The notes under the pieces were generated by a model that saw only the letters and a program-made list of their open reading frames with translations, was not told where the DNA came from and did not search any database. Below are positions 28,966 to 38,777 of a DNA stretch of 58,917 bases, piece by piece. The first letter of the stretch is position 1. Every line of letters starts with the position of its first letter. Made by a program: the position numbers and the translations under genes. This DNA is from Bacteroidota bacterium (GTDB lineage Bacteria > Bacteroidota > Ignavibacteria > UBA10030), in NCBI GenBank assembly GCA_025454835.1, contig JALONQ010000015.1, positions 1 through 58,917 on the forward strand, in the 5' to 3' direction.

Positions 28966-30798
28966 TTACTCGTGAGATCGAGTCGCCGATGTCGATGAAC
29001 CGTCCGCCGCCGCCGATCGTTCTTGCTCGGCCTTCGGTTGGACCGGAAGAGTGAACGTGAACGTCGCCCCGCCATCAACCACGCCGTCAGCCCAAATGCG
29101 GCCTCCGTGGCGGTGAATGATCCTGCGAACGTTCGCCAGTCCGATCCCTGCTCCGGAATACTCGGCGCGTGAATGCAGTCGCTCGAACAGGCCGAACAAC
29201 CGGTCTTGGTATTGCGGGTCGAATCCGATCCCGTTGTCGCGCACGAACAACCGATACTCGGTCATGGGTGGCTCGCACGGAATGCTCCCCACCTCAATGA
29301 CGGCGTGTGGCCGACCGTGCGTGAACTTCACGGCGTTGTTGAGGAGGTTGGCAATCGCCTGTCGCAGCAACCGACGGTCGCCCTCGACGACGGGCAGGGG
29401 ACCCACCTTCCATTCGATCGTCCGGCCGGACATCTCTGGCTTGAGTTGCTCGCGCACGTCACTCACCAGCTGGCCGATTTCCACGCGGGATCGTTGCAGT
29501 TCCGTTTGTCCGATGCTGAGATACTCGATCAACCCGTCGACGAGCATGCCCATCCACTTCGCCGAAAAGGCGATCGTTTGGAGGTACTTGTGCGCAAAAG
29601 CGTCGTCGCGCACAGCCGGACGGTTCTGACTCATCTCGGCGTAGGCGCTGATGTGGCGCAGCGGGGCCCGCAGGTCGTGCGACACGGTGTAGCTGATCCG
29701 CTGCAATTCCAGCATCGTCGACTCGAGCTCCGACGTTCGCTCGTGCACGCGCAGCTCCAGTTGCTGATTAAGCCGGCGCACTTCGTCTTCCGCGGCCCTC
29801 CGGTCAGTGATGTCGCGGGCCACGACGTGGAATCCGGTCAGCGAGCCTTCCCGCAGTTCCAGCGTGACGTTCATGCTGAGCCAATGGATGCGCCCCTTCC
29901 GTGATCGAAGCGCCACTTCATACGAGCGACTCGGCTCGCGAAGATGGAACTGTCGGAGGAACGCCCGACGGACGCTCGAACGGTGTTCGGGGAGGCAGAA
30001 CTCGAAAAATTCGCGGCCGATGAGGTCCTCGATCGCGTACCCGGCCAACTTGGCGGCCGCGCTGTTCACGTAGGCGAAACGTCCGTTGATGTCGGTCGAG
30101 ACGATCGGCTCCTGCGCCGATTCAACGACGAGGCGATAGCGAGCCTCGCTCTCCGACAGCTTCTGGGATTGGCGCTGCAACTCCCCATGGGACCTTCCCA
30201 GGGCTGCCTCGCTCTTTTTGGCCCGGTCGAGCGACGACTGCATATTCCGGATGAGCAACCCCACCGCAAAGGCGGTGATCGCCAGGATGAGACTGCCCTC
30301 GATGACATCATAGAGGGTCGTAAACTGGCTCAAGTTCGATGTCAGCCAACCGAGCACCTCCGCCCCGGTCAGCGCCGCATAGACCAGGATCGTCACGACC
30401 GTGAAGGTCAAGAAGACCTTTCGGTCCAACAGGATGCTCGCGGCGACCACGAGAGCCGGCATGGCCATGATCACGACATCGTGCACCCCATCGTCGCTGA
30501 CGGCGGCCATAAAGGTCACCATCGCCATCAGGCTGAACAAGATCACCATCAGCGCCGGCCGCACCTTGCCGCTTCGGTTGAGGAGAAAGGCAACGACCAG
30601 AGCGAGCTGCTCGACGGAGATCGCGACGAGGATCGGCCGCAGGAGGCCTTCGTGCCAGCGAAGCACCGTCGGCAGGAAGAGGGCGAAGAACGTGACAAGC
30701 GTGAGCATGTGGACGATCTTCACGAGTCGATCATCGTCGGGATCGACCATCGTCGGAGGGCTCAGCCATCGCCGGAGCCGGTGGAGGAGGTCGTTCAT
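28966..30798 (-). CDS. membrane PAS histidine kinase
   Basis: The ATG at 30798 overlaps the upstream kinase stop (ATGA). The 610-residue protein has about six N-terminal membrane helices (residues 25-200), a coiled segment, one PAS domain (about 235-350), HisKA with 'SHDLRAPLRHI' (phospho-acceptor His near 395) and a HATPase with N box 'NLLNNAVKF' and G boxes 'DNGIGF' and 'GAGIGLANV'. It is the bacteriophytochrome-like HisKA subclass. No receiver protein is adjacent, so the partner is unknown. Confidence 0.9.
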   Translation of the reverse strand: MNDLLHRLRRWLSPPTMVDPDDDRLVKIVHMLTLVTFFALFLPTVLRWHEGLLRPILVAISVEQLALVVAFLLNRSGKVRPALMVILFSLMAMVTFMAAVSDDGVHDVVIMAMPALVVAASILLDRKVFLTFTVVTILVYAALTGAEVLGWLTSNLSQFTTLYDVIEGSLILAITAFAVGLLIRNMQSSLDRAKKSEAALGRSHGELQRQSQKLSESEARYRLVVESAQEPIVSTDINGRFAYVNSAAAKLAGYAIEDLIGREFFEFCLPEHRSSVRRAFLRQFHLREPSRSYEVALRSRKGRIHWLSMNVTLELREGSLTGFHVVARDITDRRAAEDEVRRLNQQLELRVHERTSELESTMLELQRISYTVSHDLRAPLRHISAYAEMSQNRPAVRDDAFAHKYLQTIAFSAKWMGMLVDGLIEYLSIGQTELQRSRVEIGQLVSDVREQLKPEMSGRTIEWKVGPLPVVEGDRRLLRQAIANLLNNAVKFTHGRPHAVIEVGSIPCEPPMTEYRLFVRDNGIGFDPQYQDRLFGLFERLHSRAEYSGAGIGLANVRRIIHRHGGRIWADGVVDGGATFTFTLPVQPKAEQERSAAADGSSTSATRSHE

Positions 30799-33700
30799 GC
30801 CGCCTCCGCCGAGGGCAGCGTAAAGAAGAACGTCGCGCCGGCATCGATCTCTCCTTCGGCCCACGTCGCTCCGCCGTGACGCTGGATGATGCGGCGTACG
30901 TTGGCCAGTCCGATGCCGGTCCCTTCGAACTCCTCGCTCGTATGCAACCGCTGGAACACCCCGAAGAGTTTGCCGGCATAGGACTGGTCGAACCCTGCTC
31001 CGTTATCGCGCACGAAGAACGTCATCAGCCCGGTCGGGTGCTGCGCGGGCCGACTTCCGACCTCGATCCGCGCGGGCGAACGGTCCCGCGAGAACTTGAC
31101 AGCGTTCGACAAGAGGTTCGAGAGAACGAGCTTGAGCAGTGTGGGGTCTCCCTGCACCGGCGGCAGATCGCCGATGCTCCAATCGATCACGCGTCCCTCT
31201 GTTTCGGCTTCCAGGTCACGTCGGACCTCGCTCGCCAGGCGGGCAAGGTCGACGCGTCCGGTCCGCAGGTCGGTCCGACCGATGCGGGAGAACGCGAGCA
31301 GTTCGTCGATGAGATTGCCCAGCTTTACGGCCGACTGCGAGACCGTCGTGAGATAGCGAAGGCTCTCTTCGTCGACGAGGTCCTGGATGCGTTCTCGCAG
31401 CAGCTCGACGAAACCCGAGATATGCCGCAGCGGCGCCCGCAGGTCGTGCGACACGGAGTAGGAGAACGATTCCAGCTCTTGGTTCACTGCTTCGAGCTGG
31501 GCGGTCCGGTCGTGGACCCGTTGTTCGAGCCCGGCATTGAGCCGTTCGGTCTCGGCCTCGGCTTGTTTGGCGGCGTCGTACAACCTTGCGTTCTCGAGCG
31601 CCACGGCCAGCTGATCGGCCACGAGCGACACGAACTCGACGTCGGCTTCCGTGAATCGACGATACTGCTCGCTGTCGTCGACGCGCAGGACGCCGATGAC
31701 GCCAGCGCTGGTCCGGATCGGCACCGCCAGCACCGACCTCAGGCCGAAGCGTTCCACCCATTCCTGCGGGATGAGGTCGGTCGTCCGGCAGTCGTTGACC
31801 AGGATGGGCCGATTGGTTTCAACGCAGCGGCCGGAAATGCTGAAGCCGATCGGCTGCGAAGGCGCAGGACCATCGAACGCTTCACTGGCCGGAGCAACGA
31901 GCGACCGTCCCGATGGATCGACGAACCGAATGACGGCGCGCGTGACGCCCAGATACTGCGGAATGAACGTGGTGACCTTCCGTATGATCTCGGGCTGCTC
32001 GAGCGAACTGGCGAACAGGAAACCAAGCTCACGCAACAATTGCAGACGCCGCAGTTTGTCGTTCAATGCTTCTTCGAACAGCTTGGCTTCCGTGATATCC
32101 TGGATCGAACCGACCACACGCGTTACGACGCCATCGCGCTGCCGTTCGACCTCCCCCAGGATCTCCACGAATTTGACCGTCCCGCCGGGCAGGACAATGC
32201 GATGCTGGCGCCGGAGCGACAGGCCTTGTTGCGCCGTGGCCATGAGGTCTTTTGCAACCTGATCGCGATCCTCGGGGTGCACTATACTCAGAAACGTCAT
32301 CGGCTCGGGAACGAACGTCGCCGGGTCGAGGCCCAGAACCCGGTACGTCTCGGCGGACCAGGTTGTGGCTTGGCTTTCGACGTCGACCTCCCAGCTTCCG
32401 ATCTTGCCGATCCTCTGGGCCACGCGAAGGCTTTCTTCGCTGTGGCGAAGCGCCTCCTCCGCCCGTTTGCGTTCTGTGATGTCACGCTGGATCGCAAGGT
32501 ATCCCAGGATGTTTCCATGGCTGTCGCGCACGGCATTTGCCGTCGCCTCGACGAGCACCAATGACCCGTCCTTTCGGCGATTGGTCAGCTCGCCTTGAAC
32601 GCCGAACTCGTGTCGGAGCACCTTCCAGAATTCTTCGTACGCCGTCTGCGGCATCATGCCGCTCTTCAGGATCCTGGGTGTCATCGTGCCGATCACTTCG
32701 TGCGGGGAATACCCGTAGAGCGACGTGAAGGCACGGTTGACATACCGGAACACGCCGTCGGAGTCGGTCATGAACACGACCTCCTTGGAGATCTCCACGG
32801 CCTGCCGGAGCCGCACGAGCTCGTCCTCAGCCTGCTTGCGCTCGGTAATGTCGCGCAAGTTGATGACGATGGCGTTCACCGTCCCGTCGTTCAGCGAATT
32901 CTTCACGATACTCTCGATCCAGACCCATGAACCGTCCGCATGGCGCATGCGATAGTTCTTGCGAGTCGACGCTCCGGCGTGATCGCGAATGCCATCGAAC
33001 GCGATCCGCACCATCGGGAGGTCATCTTCGTGAACGTCACGGAAGATCGATGTCCCTTCCCATTGTGCCGGAGAGTGGCCCAAGATCGCTTCGATCGATG
33101 GGCTGCCATAGGCGATGTCACCGTTGGCGTTGACGAGCACGATGGCGTCAATGTTGTTCTCCACGACGGCCCGGAAGCGCTGCTTGGCCGACTCCGATTC
33201 CAGTTCGGCCCGCTTCTTCGCGGTGATGTCCTGCATCGTGCCCATGACGCCCGTCGGATGTCCTCCCTCCCACGACACCGACCAATAGACCGAGAGCCAC
33301 GCACGACTGCCATCCGCCCGGCGGATGCGGAACTCCTCGTCCCGCGGTGGAACGACGCTGGTACTGTTTCGCACGGTCTGCAAGGTCAGCTCGAAGCGCT
33401 GGCGATCCTCCGGGTCGATGACCTCATCGATGAACGTCGGTATCGGTATCGGAGTCACCGGCTTCATCGTTTTGACCGGTCCGATCAGATTGAAGGCCTC
33501 CTCGGTGAGCGCGATCGTCATCCGGCGCAGGTCGACGTCGAACGAGCCCATACGCGCGATCCGGAGCGCCTCCGCGAGTTGCGCCCGGCTCATCCGCAGC
33601 GCTTCCGAGGCCTCGATCCGCTCTGCGATCTCATCCTCCAGTTCCCGGTACGCTGTCCTCAGATCACCCGTCATCGTGTTGAACGATTCTCCGAGCAGCC

Positions 33701-34994
33701 GCACCTCGTCATCCATTTTGTCGATCGGCACCGTCACCGTCAGGTGATCCCTCCGCATCGATTGCACGCCCCCGGTGAGCGTGCGGAGCGGCGTGGCGAC
33801 GAAGAACCAGATTACCGTCGCGATGGAAACGGCAATGAAGCCCAAGCCCAATGCCAACCGCTCCTGCACCCCGGCGGAGAGCTGCTCCGACGTCGGCAAC
33901 GAGAGACGCGGCGAGAACTCTGCGATCACCAGCCTCGAACCGTCGATCGTCCACGAGAACCCCACAAGCAAGCCACGGTTCGTTTCTCGGATCGCGCCGG
34001 ACCCTTGTGCCTTCATCTGCGCTATGCGCGAGGGACTGTAGTCGTCGCTCAGAAGGCCGCCGATCTTCGAAGAGTCTGCGTGCGCCACGTAACGGTCGGT
34101 TGAGTCCACCACGCCGCAGATGCTCCGCGAGCTCATGATGAACCTGACAAGCAAGTCCTGGATCTCTTGGGGACGAGCGCCACTGATCATACCTGCCAAG
34201 GTCTGGGCCTGGATGCGGCGTTGGATCATCGTGATCTCATCGAGGGCGCTTTGCGCGTCGTTCTGCAACGTCACAACGACGCCGAAGAACGGAATGATCG
34301 ACAGGAGAATGATCCAGCCCGCCAGCCGGATGGCAAGAGCGCGACCTTTGAAGAGGACGCGGACGCGTTCGGCCAGTCGTCCGGACATGCGCCTCGGCTC
34401 GGCGGGGAAAGGCTCCCCCCAGAGTGGCGTACGATACCGAACGGGAAGCGACAGCCAGAAGATCGTGATGGTCACGGCCGTAAAGACCGCTTCGTAGCGG
34501 ATCGCATCGGTCAAATAGAGAAGACCCTGGCCGAGCGACTGGCCGTCGCCGAAGATGATGTCGAAGACGCTTCGGTCAACGAAGTACGGCAGGGCGACCG
34601 CCAAGGTGATCGTGATACCGTAGTACGCCAACACGAAGACAAGCCACCCGGCAAGCATCGACGGCGTCGGGATGCGACGACGCAAGAGAGATCGGTACGC
34701 CACGGAGATCCCGACGCCTGCCACGAGGTAGGCAAGAACGCGGTAGGCAACGAACTCGGGCACGGCACTGACCGAACCAAGAAAGAGGGAGAGGATCACC
34801 GCGCCGACCGGGCCCGACAAGGCCGAACCGAGCAGCATGAAGACCTCCCGGGGATCGGCGTAGAACGGCGTCCCCGCCAACGGCAATCGTACACCCCAAA
34901 GGACCAGAGCATGCGCTACCAGCCCAGTCACCGTTGCGAGCACGAGGCCTCGCACCGTTGCGAAACGTCCGATCATGTCCTTCACATCGTCCAT
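30795..34994 (-). CDS. large multi-PAS/GAF sensor histidine kinase
   Basis: The 1399-residue kinase has an N-terminal membrane module (about six helices, residues 15-190), then another helix and a periplasmic sensor domain ('RSICGVVDSTDRYVAHADSS', CACHE-like) with a closing helix near 390. HAMP, four PAS domains (about 480-990), GAF (about 1000-1150), HisKA ('SHDLRAPLRHISGF') and HATPase ('NLLSNAVKF', 'DNGAGF', 'GTGIGLANV') follow. It is translationally coupled to the following kinase, which has a similar core, so the two may form heterodimers or feed the same regulator. Confidence 0.9.
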   Translation of the reverse strand: MDDVKDMIGRFATVRGLVLATVTGLVAHALVLWGVRLPLAGTPFYADPREVFMLLGSALSGPVGAVILSLFLGSVSAVPEFVAYRVLAYLVAGVGISVAYRSLLRRRIPTPSMLAGWLVFVLAYYGITITLAVALPYFVDRSVFDIIFGDGQSLGQGLLYLTDAIRYEAVFTAVTITIFWLSLPVRYRTPLWGEPFPAEPRRMSGRLAERVRVLFKGRALAIRLAGWIILLSIIPFFGVVVTLQNDAQSALDEITMIQRRIQAQTLAGMISGARPQEIQDLLVRFIMSSRSICGVVDSTDRYVAHADSSKIGGLLSDDYSPSRIAQMKAQGSGAIRETNRGLLVGFSWTIDGSRLVIAEFSPRLSLPTSEQLSAGVQERLALGLGFIAVSIATVIWFFVATPLRTLTGGVQSMRRDHLTVTVPIDKMDDEVRLLGESFNTMTGDLRTAYRELEDEIAERIEASEALRMSRAQLAEALRIARMGSFDVDLRRMTIALTEEAFNLIGPVKTMKPVTPIPIPTFIDEVIDPEDRQRFELTLQTVRNSTSVVPPRDEEFRIRRADGSRAWLSVYWSVSWEGGHPTGVMGTMQDITAKKRAELESESAKQRFRAVVENNIDAIVLVNANGDIAYGSPSIEAILGHSPAQWEGTSIFRDVHEDDLPMVRIAFDGIRDHAGASTRKNYRMRHADGSWVWIESIVKNSLNDGTVNAIVINLRDITERKQAEDELVRLRQAVEISKEVVFMTDSDGVFRYVNRAFTSLYGYSPHEVIGTMTPRILKSGMMPQTAYEEFWKVLRHEFGVQGELTNRRKDGSLVLVEATANAVRDSHGNILGYLAIQRDITERKRAEEALRHSEESLRVAQRIGKIGSWEVDVESQATTWSAETYRVLGLDPATFVPEPMTFLSIVHPEDRDQVAKDLMATAQQGLSLRRQHRIVLPGGTVKFVEILGEVERQRDGVVTRVVGSIQDITEAKLFEEALNDKLRRLQLLRELGFLFASSLEQPEIIRKVTTFIPQYLGVTRAVIRFVDPSGRSLVAPASEAFDGPAPSQPIGFSISGRCVETNRPILVNDCRTTDLIPQEWVERFGLRSVLAVPIRTSAGVIGVLRVDDSEQYRRFTEADVEFVSLVADQLAVALENARLYDAAKQAEAETERLNAGLEQRVHDRTAQLEAVNQELESFSYSVSHDLRAPLRHISGFVELLRERIQDLVDEESLRYLTTVSQSAVKLGNLIDELLAFSRIGRTDLRTGRVDLARLASEVRRDLEAETEGRVIDWSIGDLPPVQGDPTLLKLVLSNLLSNAVKFSRDRSPARIEVGSRPAQHPTGLMTFFVRDNGAGFDQSYAGKLFGVFQRLHTSEEFEGTGIGLANVRRIIQRHGGATWAEGEIDAGATFFFTLPSAEAA

Positions 34995-35232
34995 CGCTCG
35001 GGGGATCTATTGACCGTCAGGCGGGACCGATCCCGACTAGCGCTGACGGACGTTGGGTCTTTCCAGTATGGTCTACAGTATCGCAGTTCAAGAGAGGCCT
35101 CACAATAGGAAATTCTCTGATATGCGGGTAGGAAATCCGGAAGCCGCACAATGCCATGAGAATTGGGGCTATCCTTGCTCGATCTCTGACCTATAACGAC
35201 CTCGGACCCGATGACTTGAAGCCACCTTCGCC
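34995..35232. other. promoter region of the twin-kinase operon
   Basis: 238 bases, no gene. Two copies of TAGGAAAT lie 23 bp apart (35106-35113 and 35129-35136), directly repeated, upstream of the kinase start. Confidence 0.4.
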
Positions 35233-36054
35233 CTACACAACCTTTGGGCTGCGGTCGGACGGGCCTTCCACCCCATCCATCCGCATCAATTCCACAAGGA
35301 GCTGGTCTCCCCAGTTTCGCACGCCCGGAACACATCCGACGGCACGGTCGATCTGCCCCAAGATCCGGCTGATACCTGGCGTCCGGCCGGCGAATGTGTG
35401 TGAGTTGGGGGAGGGAGAAAGCACGTTCAGCCCGCGCACGCGGGCGACCTCGAAACGCCGGTCGGCGGATGTCCGGATCGCCCGCACCCCCCAGTAGCGC
35501 AATGGCACATCATGGCCCTCGATGTTCGCCGTAGACACCCTCGTGCGGCGGAAGGCGTACGCCGAGTCGAATCGAGCCAGCCCTGCGAACATCTCCCATA
35601 GTGAGAACGGCGGCATCACCACGATCACCAACCAGCCCCCGGGCCGCAAGACCCGATGTACCTCCTCCAACACCGGCCGAAGGTCCATGGCACAGTTCAG
35701 CCCACTGTTGTTGGACAGGACCAGGTCGAATCTACCTTCGCCCAGTTCCGAAGCGCGTTCGAACGGCAGGACCTCGAACCGAGACCGTCCGGCGGCCTTG
35801 GCGCGCGCCCGAACGATCATGGCGGGCGAGAGGTCGATACCGGTCGTCTCGTAGCCCATCGAACTCAGCGCAACGCAATCCGTCCCTGTACCACAGTTGA
35901 TGTCGAGGATGCGACCGCCCGAGGGACACCGGCGACGGACCCGTTCGTAGACGCGTCGTCGCAAGCTGCGCACGACCTCCGAATCGCCGACCGTGTCGTC
36001 GAAATCAACGGCGTACGCGTCGAAGGCCTTCGCAAGTCGATCGAAGTCGTTCAT
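35233..36054 (-). CDS. SAM-dependent methyltransferase
   Basis: The ATG at 36054 overlaps the upstream radical SAM stop (ATGA). The 273-residue class I methyltransferase shows motif I 'ILDINCGTGTDCVAL' (normally D/E-x-G-x-G-x-G, here C-G-T-G), motif II 'GIDLSPAMI', motif IV 'FDLVLSNNSGLN' and 'VLRPGGWLVI'. Last gene of a three-gene operon. Substrate unknown, presumably related to the radical SAM product. Confidence 0.85.
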   Translation of the reverse strand: MNDFDRLAKAFDAYAVDFDDTVGDSEVVRSLRRRVYERVRRRCPSGGRILDINCGTGTDCVALSSMGYETTGIDLSPAMIVRARAKAAGRSRFEVLPFERASELGEGRFDLVLSNNSGLNCAMDLRPVLEEVHRVLRPGGWLVIVVMPPFSLWEMFAGLARFDSAYAFRRTRVSTANIEGHDVPLRYWGVRAIRTSADRRFEVARVRGLNVLSPSPNSHTFAGRTPGISRILGQIDRAVGCVPGVRNWGDQLLVELMRMDGVEGPSDRSPKVV

Positions 36055-37520
36055 CGGATCCTCCCTCGCGCTCGCTGCAGCGACCACGACGCTTGCCAAT
36101 AGGTCAGCGCATGGAAGGCCGCCTTCGCGATCTGCCGTAGGTCGGCGCGCACGATGCCCGATCGCCCGTTCGCCATCCGGTTCGCCGTGTCCAGGCCTTT
36201 GAAGATCTGATGACGCTTGTGGGTCACGGCATGAAGCGCACGGTAGAACTCCGGTGAGCGTGCTCCGGGGATCATGGGGTCGAGGTCGGCACTCTCCGTC
36301 CACTGCTGCTTCGGACCCAGGCGATCGCGGATGGAATCGTAGAAGCGGGTCCCTGGAAGCGGGTACGACACCGAGACGCCGATCTCGTCGGGAAGGCACC
36401 GTCGAACGAGCTCAAGCGTCATGTCGATCTCCTCGTCCGTCTCGCCGGTGTACCCGTACTGTAGAAAGAACCCGATGCGAATGCCGGCCGCTCGCAAGGC
36501 GGCGGTCGCCACCTCGATCTGCCGCACGGTGGTCCCCTTCTCCATGGCATCCAAGATGCGTTGCGACCCCGACTCGGCGCCGATCCAGACCGTTTCGCAA
36601 CCGGCACGACTCAGATCGGCGACCGTTTCTCCCCGCAGGAGAAGGTCGGCGCGCGACAAGCATTTGAAAGGCATCCGCACGTTCCGCCGCGTGACCTCAT
36701 CCGCGAACTCCGCGGTCCATCCCGGGCTGAGCCCGAAGATGTCGTCCGCGAACCAGACGTGTTGGGCCCCCAGCAGATCTCGCACGCGTTCCATCTCGTC
36801 CACGATGCGGCGGGGAGAATGGCTGTGGTAGACCTGTCCGTAGATCGGTTTCGCGCACCAGTTGCAATGAAACGGGCAACCGCGCGTGGTCACGAGGTTG
36901 ACAGAATAGCGACCGTGGCGGGTCGTCCACCGGTCGCGGTACGCGGCCACATCGAGCAGGTCCCAAGCCGGCGGCGGTAGAACGTCGAGGTGTTCGAGGA
37001 CACGGCGTTGTGCAGTACGGACCGTGGTCGCTCCGTCGCGGAACGCGATCCCCGCAACGTCGGCGAGCGGCGTCGACGACCGCCCACGGAGCACCGGCAC
37101 GAGCTCCCGCAACGTCTGTTCGGCTTCGCCGCAGATCACGACCTCAGCGCTGTGGTCAAGGTAGCGGTCGACGTGGTCCGCCGCATCGGAACTGAACACG
37201 ACGACCCGGCATCCTCGGGCACGAGCGAACTCCGACATCCGGAAGGCCGCGTCCCGCATGCGACCGAGACACATCTTGGTGAGGTAGTTGAACTGATCGT
37301 CGTAGATGAGGACGATCTGCGGCCGGTGCCGTTCGATCGCTGGCTGGATCTCCGCTTCGGACTGGGACAGGAGCACATCATGCAGGGCGACCGACCAACC
37401 GTCGAGCCGCAGCATGGCCCCGGCGATCAGAGTCCCGAGAGGAGGGTACGGCATCATCGCCCGGTATTCCTTCGGGTCGAACCGAAGGAAGTAGGCGTGC
37501 GTCAGGAGGACGTCGGTCAT
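36051..37520 (-). CDS. B12-binding radical SAM enzyme
   Basis: The 489-residue protein starts at ATG 37520, overlapping the upstream stop (ATGA). An N-terminal cobalamin-binding-like domain ('PPLGTLIAGAML...', 'VVICGEAEQTLREL') precedes the radical SAM core with 'TRGCPFHCNWC' (C-x3-C-x2-C for the 4Fe-4S cluster) and 'IGAESGSQRIL'. Family enzymes perform methylation, ring contraction or similar steps on lipids, hopanoids and natural products. The cobalamin His is not clearly present, so B12 use is inferred from fold only. Confidence 0.88.
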   Translation of the reverse strand: MTDVLLTHAYFLRFDPKEYRAMMPYPPLGTLIAGAMLRLDGWSVALHDVLLSQSEAEIQPAIERHRPQIVLIYDDQFNYLTKMCLGRMRDAAFRMSEFARARGCRVVVFSSDAADHVDRYLDHSAEVVICGEAEQTLRELVPVLRGRSSTPLADVAGIAFRDGATTVRTAQRRVLEHLDVLPPPAWDLLDVAAYRDRWTTRHGRYSVNLVTTRGCPFHCNWCAKPIYGQVYHSHSPRRIVDEMERVRDLLGAQHVWFADDIFGLSPGWTAEFADEVTRRNVRMPFKCLSRADLLLRGETVADLSRAGCETVWIGAESGSQRILDAMEKGTTVRQIEVATAALRAAGIRIGFFLQYGYTGETDEEIDMTLELVRRCLPDEIGVSVSYPLPGTRFYDSIRDRLGPKQQWTESADLDPMIPGARSPEFYRALHAVTHKRHQIFKGLDTANRMANGRSGIVRADLRQIAKAAFHALTYWQASWSLQRARGRIR

Positions 37521-38464
37521 GCGGCAGCCGTCCTCGTTGGCCTCAAGCCGTGCGCCAGCAGCCGGGCGTGCCATGACGTCATGATCGGCTCCATGCTGTC
37601 AGTACCATACGCCGTCGAGAGGTATGGCGTACAGGCGAACCGGCGCCGGCGTTCCGACGGCGGCAGATCGGCGTAGCGTCGGCCCCAGGTCCTCTCCCAG
37701 AATGACATCAGCCGTGCGTCAAGCCGGTCGATCAAGCCGGATGAAGAACGCCGGCGCCAGATTGACCGTCGCGCCACGAGGCTGACCGCCTCATCCAAGT
37801 TCTCGGGCTTCACGTTGGGCAGGATTTCGGCGATCCACGGATTCGCCTGCAAAAACCGGTCGAAGATGGCTTCGCCCCCCACCAAGCGCAGGGTCACGAC
37901 TTCAATGGCATCGTAGTAGGACTGCGAGCTCGTCGCAAGGTGCTCGATCGTCTGGAGATGGTTGATGCAGAAGAAGCGGCGGCGGCCGAAGAGGAAGATG
38001 CGTTTGAAGAGGACAAGTAGTGTTCGAACGATCCAAAGCCGTCGCTCGTCCGTTACGACGACGAGGTCGACGTCCGACTCCGGTCCTGCCACGCCTTTGG
38101 AAAGTTCGCCCGACACGCAAACGCTTCGTACGAACGGAAACGCCGCGACGAGGCGGCCAACGAGCCGTGCGATCCTCCAAAGACGGCGGGCTTTCGCCTC
38201 CCGTTCCTTCCGACGCCGGACCGGATCGCCCGAAGCCGACCGGAGCAGAAAATGCCCACTCTCTTCGCGGACCCAGTGGCTGAGCACCGCCCCGCGGCAG
38301 AGCGATCGGGCCTCATCCGCCGTCAGCCCGCTCGCCGGACCGTATCGGGCGATCTCGTCAGCCAGCAATGGATGGCCGAAGATGTCGAAGTATAATATCG
38401 CCGAGAGGATGGCCTGTTCTCGAGCATTCAGATCGGAGGCCGGTCGTTGGACGATCGAAGGCAT
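37517..38464 (-). CDS. nucleotidyltransferase-domain protein
   Basis: The 315-residue protein has a helical N-terminal part ('ILSAILYFDIFGHPLLADEI') that looks like a winged-helix or helical recognition domain. A minimal nucleotidyltransferase motif follows: 'SGELSKGVAGPESDVDLVVV' (G-S/G...S-D-x-D, two metal-binding Asp). The rest is helical and Arg-rich. It is the first gene of the operon with the radical SAM enzyme and methyltransferase. It may nucleotidylate a small substrate or carrier. Target unknown. Confidence 0.8.
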   Translation of the reverse strand: MPSIVQRPASDLNAREQAILSAILYFDIFGHPLLADEIARYGPASGLTADEARSLCRGAVLSHWVREESGHFLLRSASGDPVRRRKEREAKARRLWRIARLVGRLVAAFPFVRSVCVSGELSKGVAGPESDVDLVVVTDERRLWIVRTLLVLFKRIFLFGRRRFFCINHLQTIEHLATSSQSYYDAIEVVTLRLVGGEAIFDRFLQANPWIAEILPNVKPENLDEAVSLVARRSIWRRRSSSGLIDRLDARLMSFWERTWGRRYADLPPSERRRRFACTPYLSTAYGTDSMEPIMTSWHARLLAHGLRPTRTAAA

Positions 38465-38777
38465 GGGGAAACATACCGTCTCTGCCGCGGGGAATCAAGA
38501 CGAACGCCCCATGCGAAGGGCACGGGGCGTTCGAGGAGTCGACAAGGATGGTCGAAGCTGTCAGCAGATCCTCAACAACGCACGGTCGGGTCGTTGTGCG
38601 ACGCGTGTCGACGGTCTCCCAGCATGCTCACAGTCTGCCCGGCGGCCGGCACCGCGTCGACCAGGATCTTTTTCTCCCAGGTGCCGCCATGGAGCGTCTG
38701 CGGCGCTCCGTTGAATGCGGCACCCCGCGACCGAAGGGTGTCGTGATATGGCCGCGTTCGCCGCCTTCATCGTGACG
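38465..38777. other. spacer holding a terminator and an unexplained coding-like stretch
   Basis: 313 bases. The minus strand from about 38730 to 38580 translates to a coding-like peptide containing 'GAPQTLHGGTWEKKILVDAV', ending at a TGA, but with no start; the adjoining frame upstream reads 'GLCTAEHAVDVTMKAANAA'. It could be a frameshifted gene remnant. The hairpin at 38501-38533 is entered separately. Confidence 0.35.
38501..38533 (-). terminator. terminator downstream of the Spy-like gene
   Basis: CGAACGCCCC pairs perfectly with GGGGCGTTCG (10 bp) around a 13-base loop. On the minus strand it is followed by TCTTGATT. It separates the Spy-like transcript from the nucleotidyltransferase operon. 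Confidence 0.75.
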
